A stretch of DNA of 20,850 nucleotides, from contig JAOUFA010000016.1 of assembly GCA_029858545.1 (NCBI GenBank), positions 1 through 20,850 of the forward strand. The letters are read 5' to 3'. The position numbers and the translations under genes are program-made. Below are positions 14,414 through 20,850 of this stretch, one piece after another (position 1 is the stretch's first letter; each line of letters opens with the position of its first letter). This DNA is from Betaproteobacteria bacterium. Lineage in GTDB: Bacteria > Pseudomonadota > Gammaproteobacteria > Burkholderiales > SG8-39. Below the pieces are notes generated by a model. That model had not been told where the DNA came from, ran no database searches, and was given only the letters and a program-made list of their open reading frames with translations.

Positions 14414-15007
14414 CTAGCTGAACGAGACCTTGGGCACCTTGCGCTCCTCGACGGACTCGGTCGCCTGCAGCAACTCGGCCTCCTTGAAGGCGAACATGCC
14501 GGCGAGGATGCTGTCCGGGAAGGATTCGCGACGCGTGTTGTACTCCATCACCGCGTCGTTGTAGGCCTGGCGCGCGAAAGAGATCTTGTTCTCGGTACTG
14601 GTCAATTCCTCCTGCACCTGGAGGATATTCTGGTTGGCCTTCAGATCCGGATAGGACTCGAACACCGCCATCAGCCGGCCGAGTGCGCCGCCGAGCGCTC
14701 CCTCCGCCTGCGCGAGCCCCTGCATCGCCGACGGATCACCGGGCGCCGCTGCGGCACGGTTTGACGCCGTGACGGCCGCGCCGCGCGCTGCGGTCACCGC
14801 TTCGAGCGTCTGGCGCTCGTGAGCCAGATAGCCCTTCGCCGCCTCGACCAGATTCGGGATCAGGTCGTAGCGGCGCTTCAACTGCACGTCGATCTGCGAG
14901 TACCCGTTCTTGTAACGGTTGCGCAATGCCACGAGGCGGTTGTATACGGTGACTGCGAAGACCGCCGCCACCACGATGACGCCCAATACTATCCACGATG
15001 TACTCAT
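14414..15007 (-). CDS. lemA: LemA family membrane protein
   Basis: The 197-residue protein has one N-terminal membrane helix (residues 5-22), then the LemA coiled-helical domain: YNRLVALRNRYKNGYSQIDV, QLKRRYDLIPNLVEAAKGYL, YPDLKANQNILQVQEEL, TSTENKISFARQAYNDAVME and YNTRRESFPDSILA. LemA proteins have an exposed N-terminus and a soluble alpha-helical body; their biochemical role is not settled, but they often neighbour HtpX/M48 peptidases or TPM-domain proteins. GGAGAA lies 5 bases before the ATG at 15007, a good ribosome binding site. It is the first gene of a lemA-M48-M48 operon read on the minus strand. A TATATT at 15048-15043 on that strand could be its -10 box. Confidence 0.96.
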   Translation of the reverse strand: MSTSWIVLGVIVVAAVFAVTVYNRLVALRNRYKNGYSQIDVQLKRRYDLIPNLVEAAKGYLAHERQTLEAVTAARGAAVTASNRAAAAPGDPSAMQGLAQAEGALGGALGRLMAVFESYPDLKANQNILQVQEELTSTENKISFARQAYNDAVMEYNTRRESFPDSILAGMFAFKEAELLQATESVEERKVPKVSFS

Positions 15008-15042
15008 TGCGGTTCTCCGTTCAGGGTTCGGCAGGCCGGGCT

Positions 15043-15048
15043 AATATA
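15043..15048 (-). promoter_or_regulatory. Candidate -10 box for the lemA-M48-M48 operon
   Basis: TATATT reads on the minus strand about 36 bases before the lemA ATG, which would give a leader of roughly 28 bases containing the GGAGAA site. No convincing -35 box is seen. Confidence 0.35.
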
Positions 15049-15124
15049 GCAGGAACCCAACCAGCGGCCATGCCCCAAACACCCTCGCTGCCTCATAGTT
15101 CCGCTCGACGCGGCGCCTTGCACG

Positions 15125-15136
15125 GGTTGCGCAACC
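15125..15136. promoter_or_regulatory. Perfect 12-base palindrome in lemA/aldo-keto reductase intergenic region
   Basis: GGTTGCGCAACC is self-complementary over all 12 bases. It lies in the 202-base divergent region, 117 bases from lemA and 73 from the reductase gene. It looks like a dimeric-repressor operator, but no regulator gene is adjacent. Confidence 0.35.
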
Positions 15137-15209
15137 GGCCGGCAGCGCAGCCCGGCGCCGACGTTTCGTTGCGCCACGCCGGGGCGGGAACAAGAGTTAA
15201 GATGAGCGC

Positions 15210-16133
15210 ATGGATGAGATCTCCGGTTCACGCCGCCGGGTTCTGCGCCTGTTCGCCGCGGCGCCGGCATTGCTCGCGATGACGCACAGTCCGGCCAGCG
15301 CCGCGCCGCGCCTCACGCGACCGATCGCGGCAAGCGGCGAGACGCTGCCGGTGATCGGTCTGGGCACCTGGCAGAGCTTCGGCGTCGGCGCGGATACGGC
15401 GGCGCGCGCGCCGCTACGCGAGGTGCTGCGGATCTTCGCCGCTGCCGGCGGCGGGATGATCGACAGCTCCCCGATGTACGGTTCGAGCGAGGCGGTGGCG
15501 GGCGACCTGATCGCGGAAGCCGGCCTGCGCGACAGGCTCTTCGTCGCCACCAAAGTGTGGACGAACGGTGCCGCCGAGGGCGTGCGTCAGATGGAGGAAT
15601 CGTTTCGCCTGCTGCGCGTCGCGCGCATGGACCTGATGCAGGTACACAACCTTGCCGACGTCGCGACGCACACCCGCACTCTCGCCGGCTGGAAGGCGCA
15701 GGGGCGAGTGCGCTACCTCGGCGTCACACATTACAGCTCGTACGCCTATGCCGAAGTCGAGCGCGTGCTCAGGGCGGGAAATTACGACTTCCTGCAGATC
15801 AACTACTCGCTCGCCGAGCGCGAAGCGGAGGACCGGTTGCTGCCGCTCGCGCTCGACAAGGGCATCGCGGTGATCGCCAACCGGCCGTTCTCGCAGGGTG
15901 CGATGTTCCGTCGCGTACGCGGCAAGCCTCTCCCCCCCTGGGTCGCCGAGCTCGGCATCGCGAGCTGGGCGCAGTTCTTCCTCAAGTGGCTCGTCGGCCA
16001 CCCGGCGATCACCTGCGCCATCCCCGCTACCGGCAAGCCCGCGCATATGGCCGACAATCTCGCCGCCGGCCGCGGCACGCTGACCGACGCGGCCATGCGC
16101 CGACGCATGGCCGCGTATTACGACGAGCTGTAG
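15210..16133 (+). CDS. Tat-exported aldo/keto reductase
   Basis: The 307-residue protein begins with a twin-arginine signal (SRRRVLRLF at residues 7-15, hydrophobic stretch, ASA-AP cleavage near residue 31), so it is predicted to be folded in the cytoplasm with its cofactor and exported to the periplasm. The body is an AKR TIM barrel: LPVIGLGTWQSF, the tetrad Asp85 and Tyr90 (MIDSSPMYGSSE), Lys115 (VATKVWT) and His146 (MQVHNL), then GRVRYLGVTHYS, LQINYSLAERE and the C-terminal AIPATGKPAHMADNL. It would reduce carbonyls with NAD(P)H, although where the reductant comes from outside the membrane is unclear. The ATG at 15210 was chosen because it places the RR motif correctly; the ribosome binding site is weak. 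A small outer-membrane protein gene follows after 106 bases. Confidence 0.88.
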   Translation: MDEISGSRRRVLRLFAAAPALLAMTHSPASAAPRLTRPIAASGETLPVIGLGTWQSFGVGADTAARAPLREVLRIFAAAGGGMIDSSPMYGSSEAVAGDLIAEAGLRDRLFVATKVWTNGAAEGVRQMEESFRLLRVARMDLMQVHNLADVATHTRTLAGWKAQGRVRYLGVTHYSSYAYAEVERVLRAGNYDFLQINYSLAEREAEDRLLPLALDKGIAVIANRPFSQGAMFRRVRGKPLPPWVAELGIASWAQFFLKWLVGHPAITCAIPATGKPAHMADNLAAGRGTLTDAAMRRRMAAYYDEL

Positions 16134-16239
16134 TGCGGCCGCCTGGCGTAATATCGCGCGGTCGAAACGTTCCGTTTGCGGGCGATGGCAGAGCGTCTCG
16201 TCGAGTCCAGTTCGAATTCGACCAACAGGAGGGTCATGT

Positions 16240-16836
16240 ATGGCACACATGTCGCGCGCAATGCGCTTTTTCTCCCGGGCGCCGGTGCTCTGTGCCGCGC
16301 TGGCGGCGATTCCGGTGCAAGCCGACGAGATCAGGCCGATGTTCAAAGTCGGCGCCGATTTTGGGGGCGACAAGCTGGCGACCGCGACCTTCAGCAATGG
16401 TCAGGTACAGGACATCCGCGCCAATGACGGCTTCTTCATCGGCGGCGGCGCGTCGATCCTCAATGACCAACGCGACCTCGAGGCTGAGATCTCGTTGACG
16501 GTCAAAGTTGATTCGATCAAGGCTTCCAACGGAGAACTCGTCTGGTCGCGTACGCCGATCGACGCGCTGTTCTTCCACCGCATCCCCGGCGCGCGAGTGG
16601 GCGGCGGACTGACCTATCACCTCGGTCCGGAACTCAAGGGCAGCGGCGCAGCCGGTAATATCTTCACCAAATTCGACAACGCACTGGGAGTAATCGCGCA
16701 GGGGGATTACAGCATCTCGGAGCAGCACCAGCTTGGTTTGCGATACACCCGCCTGACCTACAAGACGCGCGGCGTGACCCCGCAGGCAAGCGCGAAGAGT
16801 AACGGCCTCGGGTTGGTGTTTTCGATGCGCTTCTAG
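16240..16836 (+). CDS. Small outer-membrane beta-barrel protein, function unknown
   Basis: The 198-residue precursor has a signal peptide (VLCAALAAIPVQA, cleavage after Ala28). The mature part of 170 residues shows alternating amphipathic strands, for example MFKVGADFGGDKLATATF, DGFFIGGGASIL, RVGGGLTYHLG and HQLGLRYTRLTY, and ends GLGLVFSMRF with the terminal Phe of BAM substrates. An 8-stranded barrel similar in size to OmpW/OmpX-type proteins is likely, but I cannot place it in a named family. AGGAGGG at 16227-16233 sits 6 bases before the ATG at 16240, an excellent site that decides the start. A TAATAT at 16149-16154 might be its own -10 box. It converges with the PhzF gene, leaving just 12 bases and no visible terminator. 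Confidence 0.82.
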   Translation: MAHMSRAMRFFSRAPVLCAALAAIPVQADEIRPMFKVGADFGGDKLATATFSNGQVQDIRANDGFFIGGGASILNDQRDLEAEISLTVKVDSIKASNGELVWSRTPIDALFFHRIPGARVGGGLTYHLGPELKGSGAAGNIFTKFDNALGVIAQGDYSISEQHQLGLRYTRLTYKTRGVTPQASAKSNGLGLVFSMRF

Positions 16837-16848
16837 GAATGTCCTGGG

Positions 16849-17700
16849 TTAGGGCGGCGACCACTCGACGTACCCGCGACCCAACTCGATCACCTCGCCC
16901 GCGACGAATACGTCGCGACGCGCATCGATGCGCAGCCGCAGCCGCGACGGCCGCCCGGCCATCTCGCCCTGGGAGATGAACCGGGTTGTCGGCAGCCGCA
17001 CGCCATTCGCCAGGAACCAGCCGCCCAGATTGGCGGTGGCGCTGCCGGTGGCGGGATCCTCGACGACCGACTCCCCCTGGCTGAAGAAGAACCGCGAGCA
17101 CAGCGTATCGCCGCCGCTGCCCGAGAAGACGTAGACCTGCGCGCGCGGACCATCCTGGGTCACGTGCCTCAGCGCGTCGATCGAAATCCGCACCCGGCGC
17201 ACCGTCGCTTCGTCGGCCAGCGGCACGATCAACTGCTCGCTGCCGGAATCGACCCACAGCGCCGCGCCGGCGAGATCGCTCTGGTCGAGCCCCAATGCGG
17301 CCGCGATCTCCGCGTGCGACGCCCGCGGCGCCCGCGTCGTCCCCGCATTGGCACGCAGTTCCCATTGATCGCCCTGCGCGACGAGCGGGATCGGGCCGAT
17401 CGGCAATTCAAGCGTCACGCGATCGCCGCAGTTGACGAGGGATCGCACCACATGCGCCGTTCCCAGGGTCGGGTGGCCCGCGAAGGGCATTTCGTAGGTC
17501 GGCGTGAAGATGCGCACCCGCGCATCGGCCTGTGCGCACGGCAGGACGAAGGTCGTCTCGGAAAGATTGAACTGCCGGGCGAGCGCCTGCATCTGCGCGG
17601 CGTCGAGCCCGTTGCCATCCTCGAACACGCATAGGGGATTGCCTGAGAGGGGCTCGCCATGGCGCGTGAATACGTTGACGAGACGATATTGAAGACGCAC
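16849..17700 (-). CDS. PhzF family isomerase-like protein
   Basis: The 283-residue protein has the diaminopimelate-epimerase-like fold signatures of the PhzF/YddE family: start RLVNVFTRHGEPLSGNPLCV, the conserved acid-base Glu48 in QFNLSETTFV, MPFAGHPTLGTAHV at 71-84, and VEDPATGSATANLGGW at 213-228. PhzF itself isomerises trans-2,3-dihydro-3-hydroxyanthranilate in phenazine synthesis, but most relatives, including this one, are uncharacterised. No other phenazine genes are present. The start is a GTG at 17700 with GAGG 5 bases upstream. It lies 35 bases after the M14 peptidase gene on the same strand and is probably cotranscribed with it. Cytoplasmic. Confidence 0.93.
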   Translation of the reverse strand: MRLQYRLVNVFTRHGEPLSGNPLCVFEDGNGLDAAQMQALARQFNLSETTFVLPCAQADARVRIFTPTYEMPFAGHPTLGTAHVVRSLVNCGDRVTLELPIGPIPLVAQGDQWELRANAGTTRAPRASHAEIAAALGLDQSDLAGAALWVDSGSEQLIVPLADEATVRRVRISIDALRHVTQDGPRAQVYVFSGSGGDTLCSRFFFSQGESVVEDPATGSATANLGGWFLANGVRLPTTRFISQGEMAGRPSRLRLRIDARRDVFVAGEVIELGRGYVEWSPP

Positions 17701-17735
17701 ACAAACCTCGCTTTCCCGTGCCGCCTTGCCGGGAC

Positions 17736-19451
17736 TCAGCCGACTTCCACTTTGATCGTCCGGAATCCCACGCGACAGCTGCCCACCCGCAGGGTGAGCG
17801 TGCCCCGCCCTTGCGCGACCAGTGATACCAATCTTTCATGCCCGTTACCGCGCGTCCACGGCGCGAAGATGCCGATGCCGCCGTAGCGCCCGGTGCCCCA
17901 GCCGTCGAGGTGGCCGATTTCGATGATCGATTCCGCCGGCGCAACGAGGCGCGGACCGTTGCCCTCCGCGGTGAGGCGAAGCGGCTCGGCGTGGGCCAGT
18001 TTCTTCGCCGAGGCGAGGCCGTGGGTCGCCAGGTAACCGCTATTGGCCACGCGAAGCTCGATCCGCGTGTGATCCGCGCCGAGTCGTTCCTTCTTCACCA
18101 CCTCCACGCCCACCCGCGGTACGAGACTTGCCACACGCAGGAACGCCGCGCTTTGCGCGTCGCACACCCCGGCGAGTTTCTCGTAGGGAGGATTGACGAT
18201 TCCAACAAGCGTATCGAGTCCGCCGACCTCGACCTCCCCCAGTTGCGGATGCATCACCTTGCGCCACGGCTTGAAGATGCGACCGTGATTCGCTTCGCGA
18301 TCCCATCGTGCGAGCGCAACGAAGTCCTGGCGTTCCAGATGCGCGTAGTGATCGACGAAGGGCTTCTTACGCTCGATGCCAAGCTGGTGAAAAAGATCCC
18401 AGAGTTCGACTACATACGCGAGACAGCCGCGCTGGTGGTAGGCGTAGTCAATCATATCGCCGCGCAGCGGTTTCTCCGGCTCGTAGAGAAACTCGTGATA
18501 ACCGCTAACCGTCGGATAGCCCGTGAAGTCACGGGTCCACGCTTCCACCTGTCGGAAGATTGCGAGGTCCGACTGATTCATCTTGTGATCGGGCTGATCG
18601 CCGAGCGGGCGGATGAGAACGCCGCCGAAAGTGTGCAGGTTCAGCCACGTGAAGATATTCGGGTGGGCGGTCACGAACTCCATCACCGCACGCGTCTCGG
18701 GCGCGCTTCCCGGGAAATGGCCCGCGCCCGCCTGATCCGCCTCGGGTGCCCATTGATAGGGAAAATTGCGGTTGAAGTCGTACAGGTTGTCGGACAGGAA
18801 CCAGGGATCGGGAATGCGCCGGCCGTCGAAATTGGCGATGCGCCCCTCCGGGTAGAGCTTGTAGTAGGGGCCCGGGTCCTCGGGTATGCGTGCCACCATC
18901 ACCGCTGGCACGAGGGGCACACCGCCCTCGTCCCTGAGTTCGACCAGTTCTCCGTCCGGACAGGCTCGACGCATATAGCCCATCGATCCGTCGCCATCGA
19001 TATCGGCTGCCTCCCAGTACGCGTGATTGCGGTATGCGCGATCGTTCACGGGACTCGACCGGACGTAGCGGCCGGTCTTCAGTACCGCCTCGGCGCCATC
19101 CGGGGAGATGCGCGGGACCACGTAAAACAGCGTCTCCCGGATCGTCTCCGCCATATGCGCCGGGAGCGGTTTCGCGCCGGCCTCGTTCCTGCCTTGGTGG
19201 ATGGCGAGGATGTCCGCGACGATCGCGAGCGCCACGCTCGTGCCGCAGACCTCCGCAGCATGCATGTTGCCGTCGATCCACACCGCCGGGCGCGGCTGGT
19301 CCGGATCGCGGCCGACGGCGAGCAACGGAATATCGCGGCCTTCGGCGCTCTTGCCGATCGAAATCAGGCGCACGAGGTCCGGGTGCTGCCCGGCCCAGGA
19401 GGACAGTTGCGCGCAGAGTTCGGCGTAGTCGAGGTACTTCGAGCGAAACAT
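17736..19451 (-). CDS. M14 zinc carboxypeptidase family protein
   Basis: The 571-residue protein has the M14 metal site: His64 and Glu67 (GNMHAAEVCG), His273 (WLNLHTFGG) and a candidate catalytic Glu349 (AYVVELWDLF). It also has DFNRNFP at 225-231, which supplies the substrate carboxylate-binding Asn-Arg. An insert between the metal ligands carries a calcium-like DIDGDGSMGYM loop (150-160). A C-terminal part of about 170 residues (from residue 400) is beta-rich and looks like an accessory domain. There is no signal peptide, so it is presumably cytoplasmic, unlike many carboxypeptidases, and it should remove C-terminal residues from peptides or amide-linked small molecules. It is followed 35 bases later by the PhzF gene. 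A flavin monooxygenase gene lies 244 bases upstream on the same strand. The ribosome binding site is weak (GGA, 7 bases). Confidence 0.9.
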   Translation of the reverse strand: MFRSKYLDYAELCAQLSSWAGQHPDLVRLISIGKSAEGRDIPLLAVGRDPDQPRPAVWIDGNMHAAEVCGTSVALAIVADILAIHQGRNEAGAKPLPAHMAETIRETLFYVVPRISPDGAEAVLKTGRYVRSSPVNDRAYRNHAYWEAADIDGDGSMGYMRRACPDGELVELRDEGGVPLVPAVMVARIPEDPGPYYKLYPEGRIANFDGRRIPDPWFLSDNLYDFNRNFPYQWAPEADQAGAGHFPGSAPETRAVMEFVTAHPNIFTWLNLHTFGGVLIRPLGDQPDHKMNQSDLAIFRQVEAWTRDFTGYPTVSGYHEFLYEPEKPLRGDMIDYAYHQRGCLAYVVELWDLFHQLGIERKKPFVDHYAHLERQDFVALARWDREANHGRIFKPWRKVMHPQLGEVEVGGLDTLVGIVNPPYEKLAGVCDAQSAAFLRVASLVPRVGVEVVKKERLGADHTRIELRVANSGYLATHGLASAKKLAHAEPLRLTAEGNGPRLVAPAESIIEIGHLDGWGTGRYGGIGIFAPWTRGNGHERLVSLVAQGRGTLTLRVGSCRVGFRTIKVEVG

Positions 19452-19566
19452 CGGTCATCCAGTCCCGGTCCGGCACAAAGGCCGCACAGTTTACGCTCGA
19501 CCGCGGGAAGTCCCGAAATTCCCGCCTGCCACGTTCAGCGGACTCAAGCGCCAGGTACTATCGGTG

Positions 19567-19668
19567 ATGTCGAGCACGGGACTCGACCGCAAGATCGGCG
19601 CAGAAAACCTGTTCGCGACCGACGCGGTGGCGATCGATCGGATCATCGAACGCCTCGGGCGGGCCTAG
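19567..19668 (+). pseudogene. Possible 33-codon gene tail or spurious ORF
   Basis: The plus strand has a short open frame, MSSTGLDRKIGAENLFATDA and then VAIDRIIERLGRA, ending in TAG. Composition is protein-like and it sits between two minus-strand genes. It could be the C-terminal remnant of a lost gene or chance. I do not recognise it, and no upstream frame extends it into a known domain. The rest of 19452-19695 holds no gene I can support. Confidence 0.2.
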
Positions 19669-19679
19669 CGCGAGCCGAA

Positions 19680-19706
19680 CGCCGCGCCGCCGGCCTCAGC
19701 GCGGCG
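19680..19706 (-). terminator. GC hairpin at the end of the flavin monooxygenase gene
   Basis: CGCCGCGC (19680-19687) and GCGCGGCG (19699-19706) are exact 8-base inverted arms with an 11-base loop, spanning the stop codon at 19696-19698. On the minus strand it has no T-run, so it may be a weak terminator or simply GC-rich coincidence. Confidence 0.3.
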
Positions 19707-20850
19707 CCTCGGTCGGCACCCGGATTCCCTCGTACAGCCACGCCATCCCCTCGAAGCTCGGCGCGGCGCCGGGCTTGGAGCCGACAATCTGATTCCGCAG
19801 TTCGCGTACCACTCCGGCGGCATGATAGACGTCGCCGTAGTAGCGCGAGGTGATCTGCACGCGCGCGGTCCGCAGGTATCTTGCGTCCTGGTACCACTGG
19901 AAGGCGCGCTCGAAATCGCCGTCTGATATCTCGACGTACGCGGCGAGCACCACCGCGTCCTCGATCGCCATATTGGCGCCCTGCGCCATGTATTGGAGCG
20001 TCGGGTGCGCCGCGTCGCCGAGCAGCGTGACGCGGCCCTTCGACCAGGTGCGCACCGGCTCGCGGTCGCACAACACCCACATCTTCCAGGTATTGATCTT
20101 GGCTAGCAGCCGCGTGACCTCGGGCCGTTCGGCATGGAATTTCTGCTTCAGTTCCTCGGGGTCGCCGAACACATCCCAGCCCTCCTCGTACCGGTCGCTG
20201 TGGAACACCGCAACCAGGTTGTACAGCTCACCGCGGCGCAGGGGATAGTGAACAAGGTGGGTCTTCGGACCCGCCCACAGTACGACGTTGTTCTGCCACA
20301 GGTCGTCGGGCACGTCGGCGCGCGGCAGCACCGCGCGGTAGGCGATATGCCCCGAGACGCGCGGCTTTTCCTCGCCATGCAGTTGCGCGCGCATCTTCGA
20401 CCACAACCCGTCGGCGCCGACCAGCGCGCAGCCTTCGATCCGCTCGCCGTCGGCCATGTGCAGCGCGACCCGGTCGCCCAGGTCCTCGTAGCGCCGCCCG
20501 GTCTTGAGGACCGACAGGGCGATATTCTTCTCCGCCTGGCAGGCCTCCAGCAACACCCGGTGCAGGTCGCCGCGGTGAATCACGCCGTAGGGGTAGCCTT
20601 CGAAGCGCTTCTTGAACTCTGGGCCGCCGACCGGCATCTGCAGCACGCATTCGCCGGTCATCGCATCCATCATGGTGATCTTCTCGGGATGCACCGCGTA
20701 GCGCGCGATCGCCTGGGTGAGGCCGAGCACCTCGAACATGCGAAATACGTTCGGCCCAAGCTGGATACCGGCGCCGACTTCCTTGAACTCGGCGCCCTGC
20801 TCGAACAGGCGCACCTTGAGACCCTTGCGGGCAAGGGTCAGCGCGGCGGC
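19696..20850 (-). CDS. FAD-dependent aromatic hydroxylase, N-terminus cut by window edge
   Basis: The visible 384 residues lack only the start of the protein, including the first FAD motif (GxGxxG), with about 15-20 residues beyond the edge. The visible part opens with AAALTLARKGLKVRLFEQGA, then GAGIQLGPNVFRMFEVLGL. It has the YGVIHRGDLHRVLLEAC segment, the DG motif in ALVGADGLWSKMRAQL, and the second FAD motif GRVTLLGDAAHPTLQYMAQG with NMAIEDAVVLA. This is the group A flavoprotein pattern of 3-hydroxybenzoate 6-hydroxylase and salicylate hydroxylase; the resemblance seems closest to the former, which makes gentisate using NADH and oxygen. No ring-cleavage gene is visible, so the substrate is inferred, not shown. 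The M14 and PhzF genes follow on the same strand after a 244-base gap. Confidence 0.88.
   Translation of the reverse strand, partial: AAALTLARKGLKVRLFEQGAEFKEVGAGIQLGPNVFRMFEVLGLTQAIARYAVHPEKITMMDAMTGECVLQMPVGGPEFKKRFEGYPYGVIHRGDLHRVLLEACQAEKNIALSVLKTGRRYEDLGDRVALHMADGERIEGCALVGADGLWSKMRAQLHGEEKPRVSGHIAYRAVLPRADVPDDLWQNNVVLWAGPKTHLVHYPLRRGELYNLVAVFHSDRYEEGWDVFGDPEELKQKFHAERPEVTRLLAKINTWKMWVLCDREPVRTWSKGRVTLLGDAAHPTLQYMAQGANMAIEDAVVLAAYVEISDGDFERAFQWYQDARYLRTARVQITSRYYGDVYHAAGVVRELRNQIVGSKPGAAPSFEGMAWLYEGIRVPTEAPR

Noticed and set aside
17838..19853. 671-codon plus-strand open frame
   Set aside because: It is the antisense of the M14 peptidase gene, whose zinc-site motifs prove the minus-strand reading.
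844..20850. Search for insertion sequences, phage genes, toxin-antitoxin pairs, CRISPR repeats and tRNA genes
   Set aside because: I saw no transposase motif, terminal inverted repeats, regularly spaced repeats or tRNA-like cloverleaf anywhere, and gene order and composition look chromosomal throughout.

Overview
The window is GC-rich, densely coded Gram-negative chromosome, most likely from a betaproteobacterium (Rhodocyclales/Burkholderiales type). The evidence is the pmbA-yjgA-mogA gene order, a 16-stranded-type porin with a C-terminal Phe, a PhzF homologue, a LemA/M48 group and the strong G/C bias at third codon positions. I see no insertion sequence, phage gene, CRISPR array, tRNA or rRNA. 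Most of the window is housekeeping and accessory metabolic genes.

Layout. (1) Positions 1-845, minus strand: the N-terminal 281 residues of PmbA/TldE, cut by the window edge. It is divergent from a plus-strand run yjgA (ribosome-associated), mogA (molybdenum cofactor), a cytoplasmic Ser/Thr kinase with a degenerate N-terminal receiver domain, and thyA; the kinase and thyA overlap by 4 bases. (2) Positions 4340-8195, plus strand: a luciferase-like flavin monooxygenase, a possible 51-codon small ORF overlapping an unrecognised 343-residue protein, and a sodium:solute symporter with its own promoter. (3) Positions 8206-10296: a cold-shock protein gene with a long leader and a strong terminator, a gene-poor stretch of about 480 bases, then a classical porin behind a promoter whose spacer is a perfect-armed palindrome, closed by another strong terminator. 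(4) Positions 10349-15007, minus strand: a lemA, M48, M48 operon. The two M48 membrane peptidases are tandem paralogues, each with a C-terminal extension carrying two TerB-like acidic motifs. (5) Positions 15210-16836, plus strand: a Tat-exported aldo/keto reductase and a small outer-membrane beta-barrel protein. (6) Positions 16849-20850, minus strand: a flavin aromatic hydroxylase (cut at its N-terminus by the window end), an M14 zinc carboxypeptidase and a PhzF-family protein.

How the genes work together. The lemA/M48/M48 block looks like a membrane or periplasmic protein quality-control unit. The mogA/kinase/thyA run places a signalling protein, probably regulated without phosphorylation of its receiver, inside a housekeeping operon. 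The monooxygenase/M14/PhzF group may be a small catabolic or scavenging cluster, but no pathway can be closed from what is visible. The less ordinary items are the M48-TerB-like tandem, the pseudo-receiver kinase, the symmetric -10 element between pmbA and yjgA, the operator-like palindromes at the porin promoter and upstream of the aldo/keto reductase, and the coupled small ORF. I found no clear undescribed defence or mobile system here.
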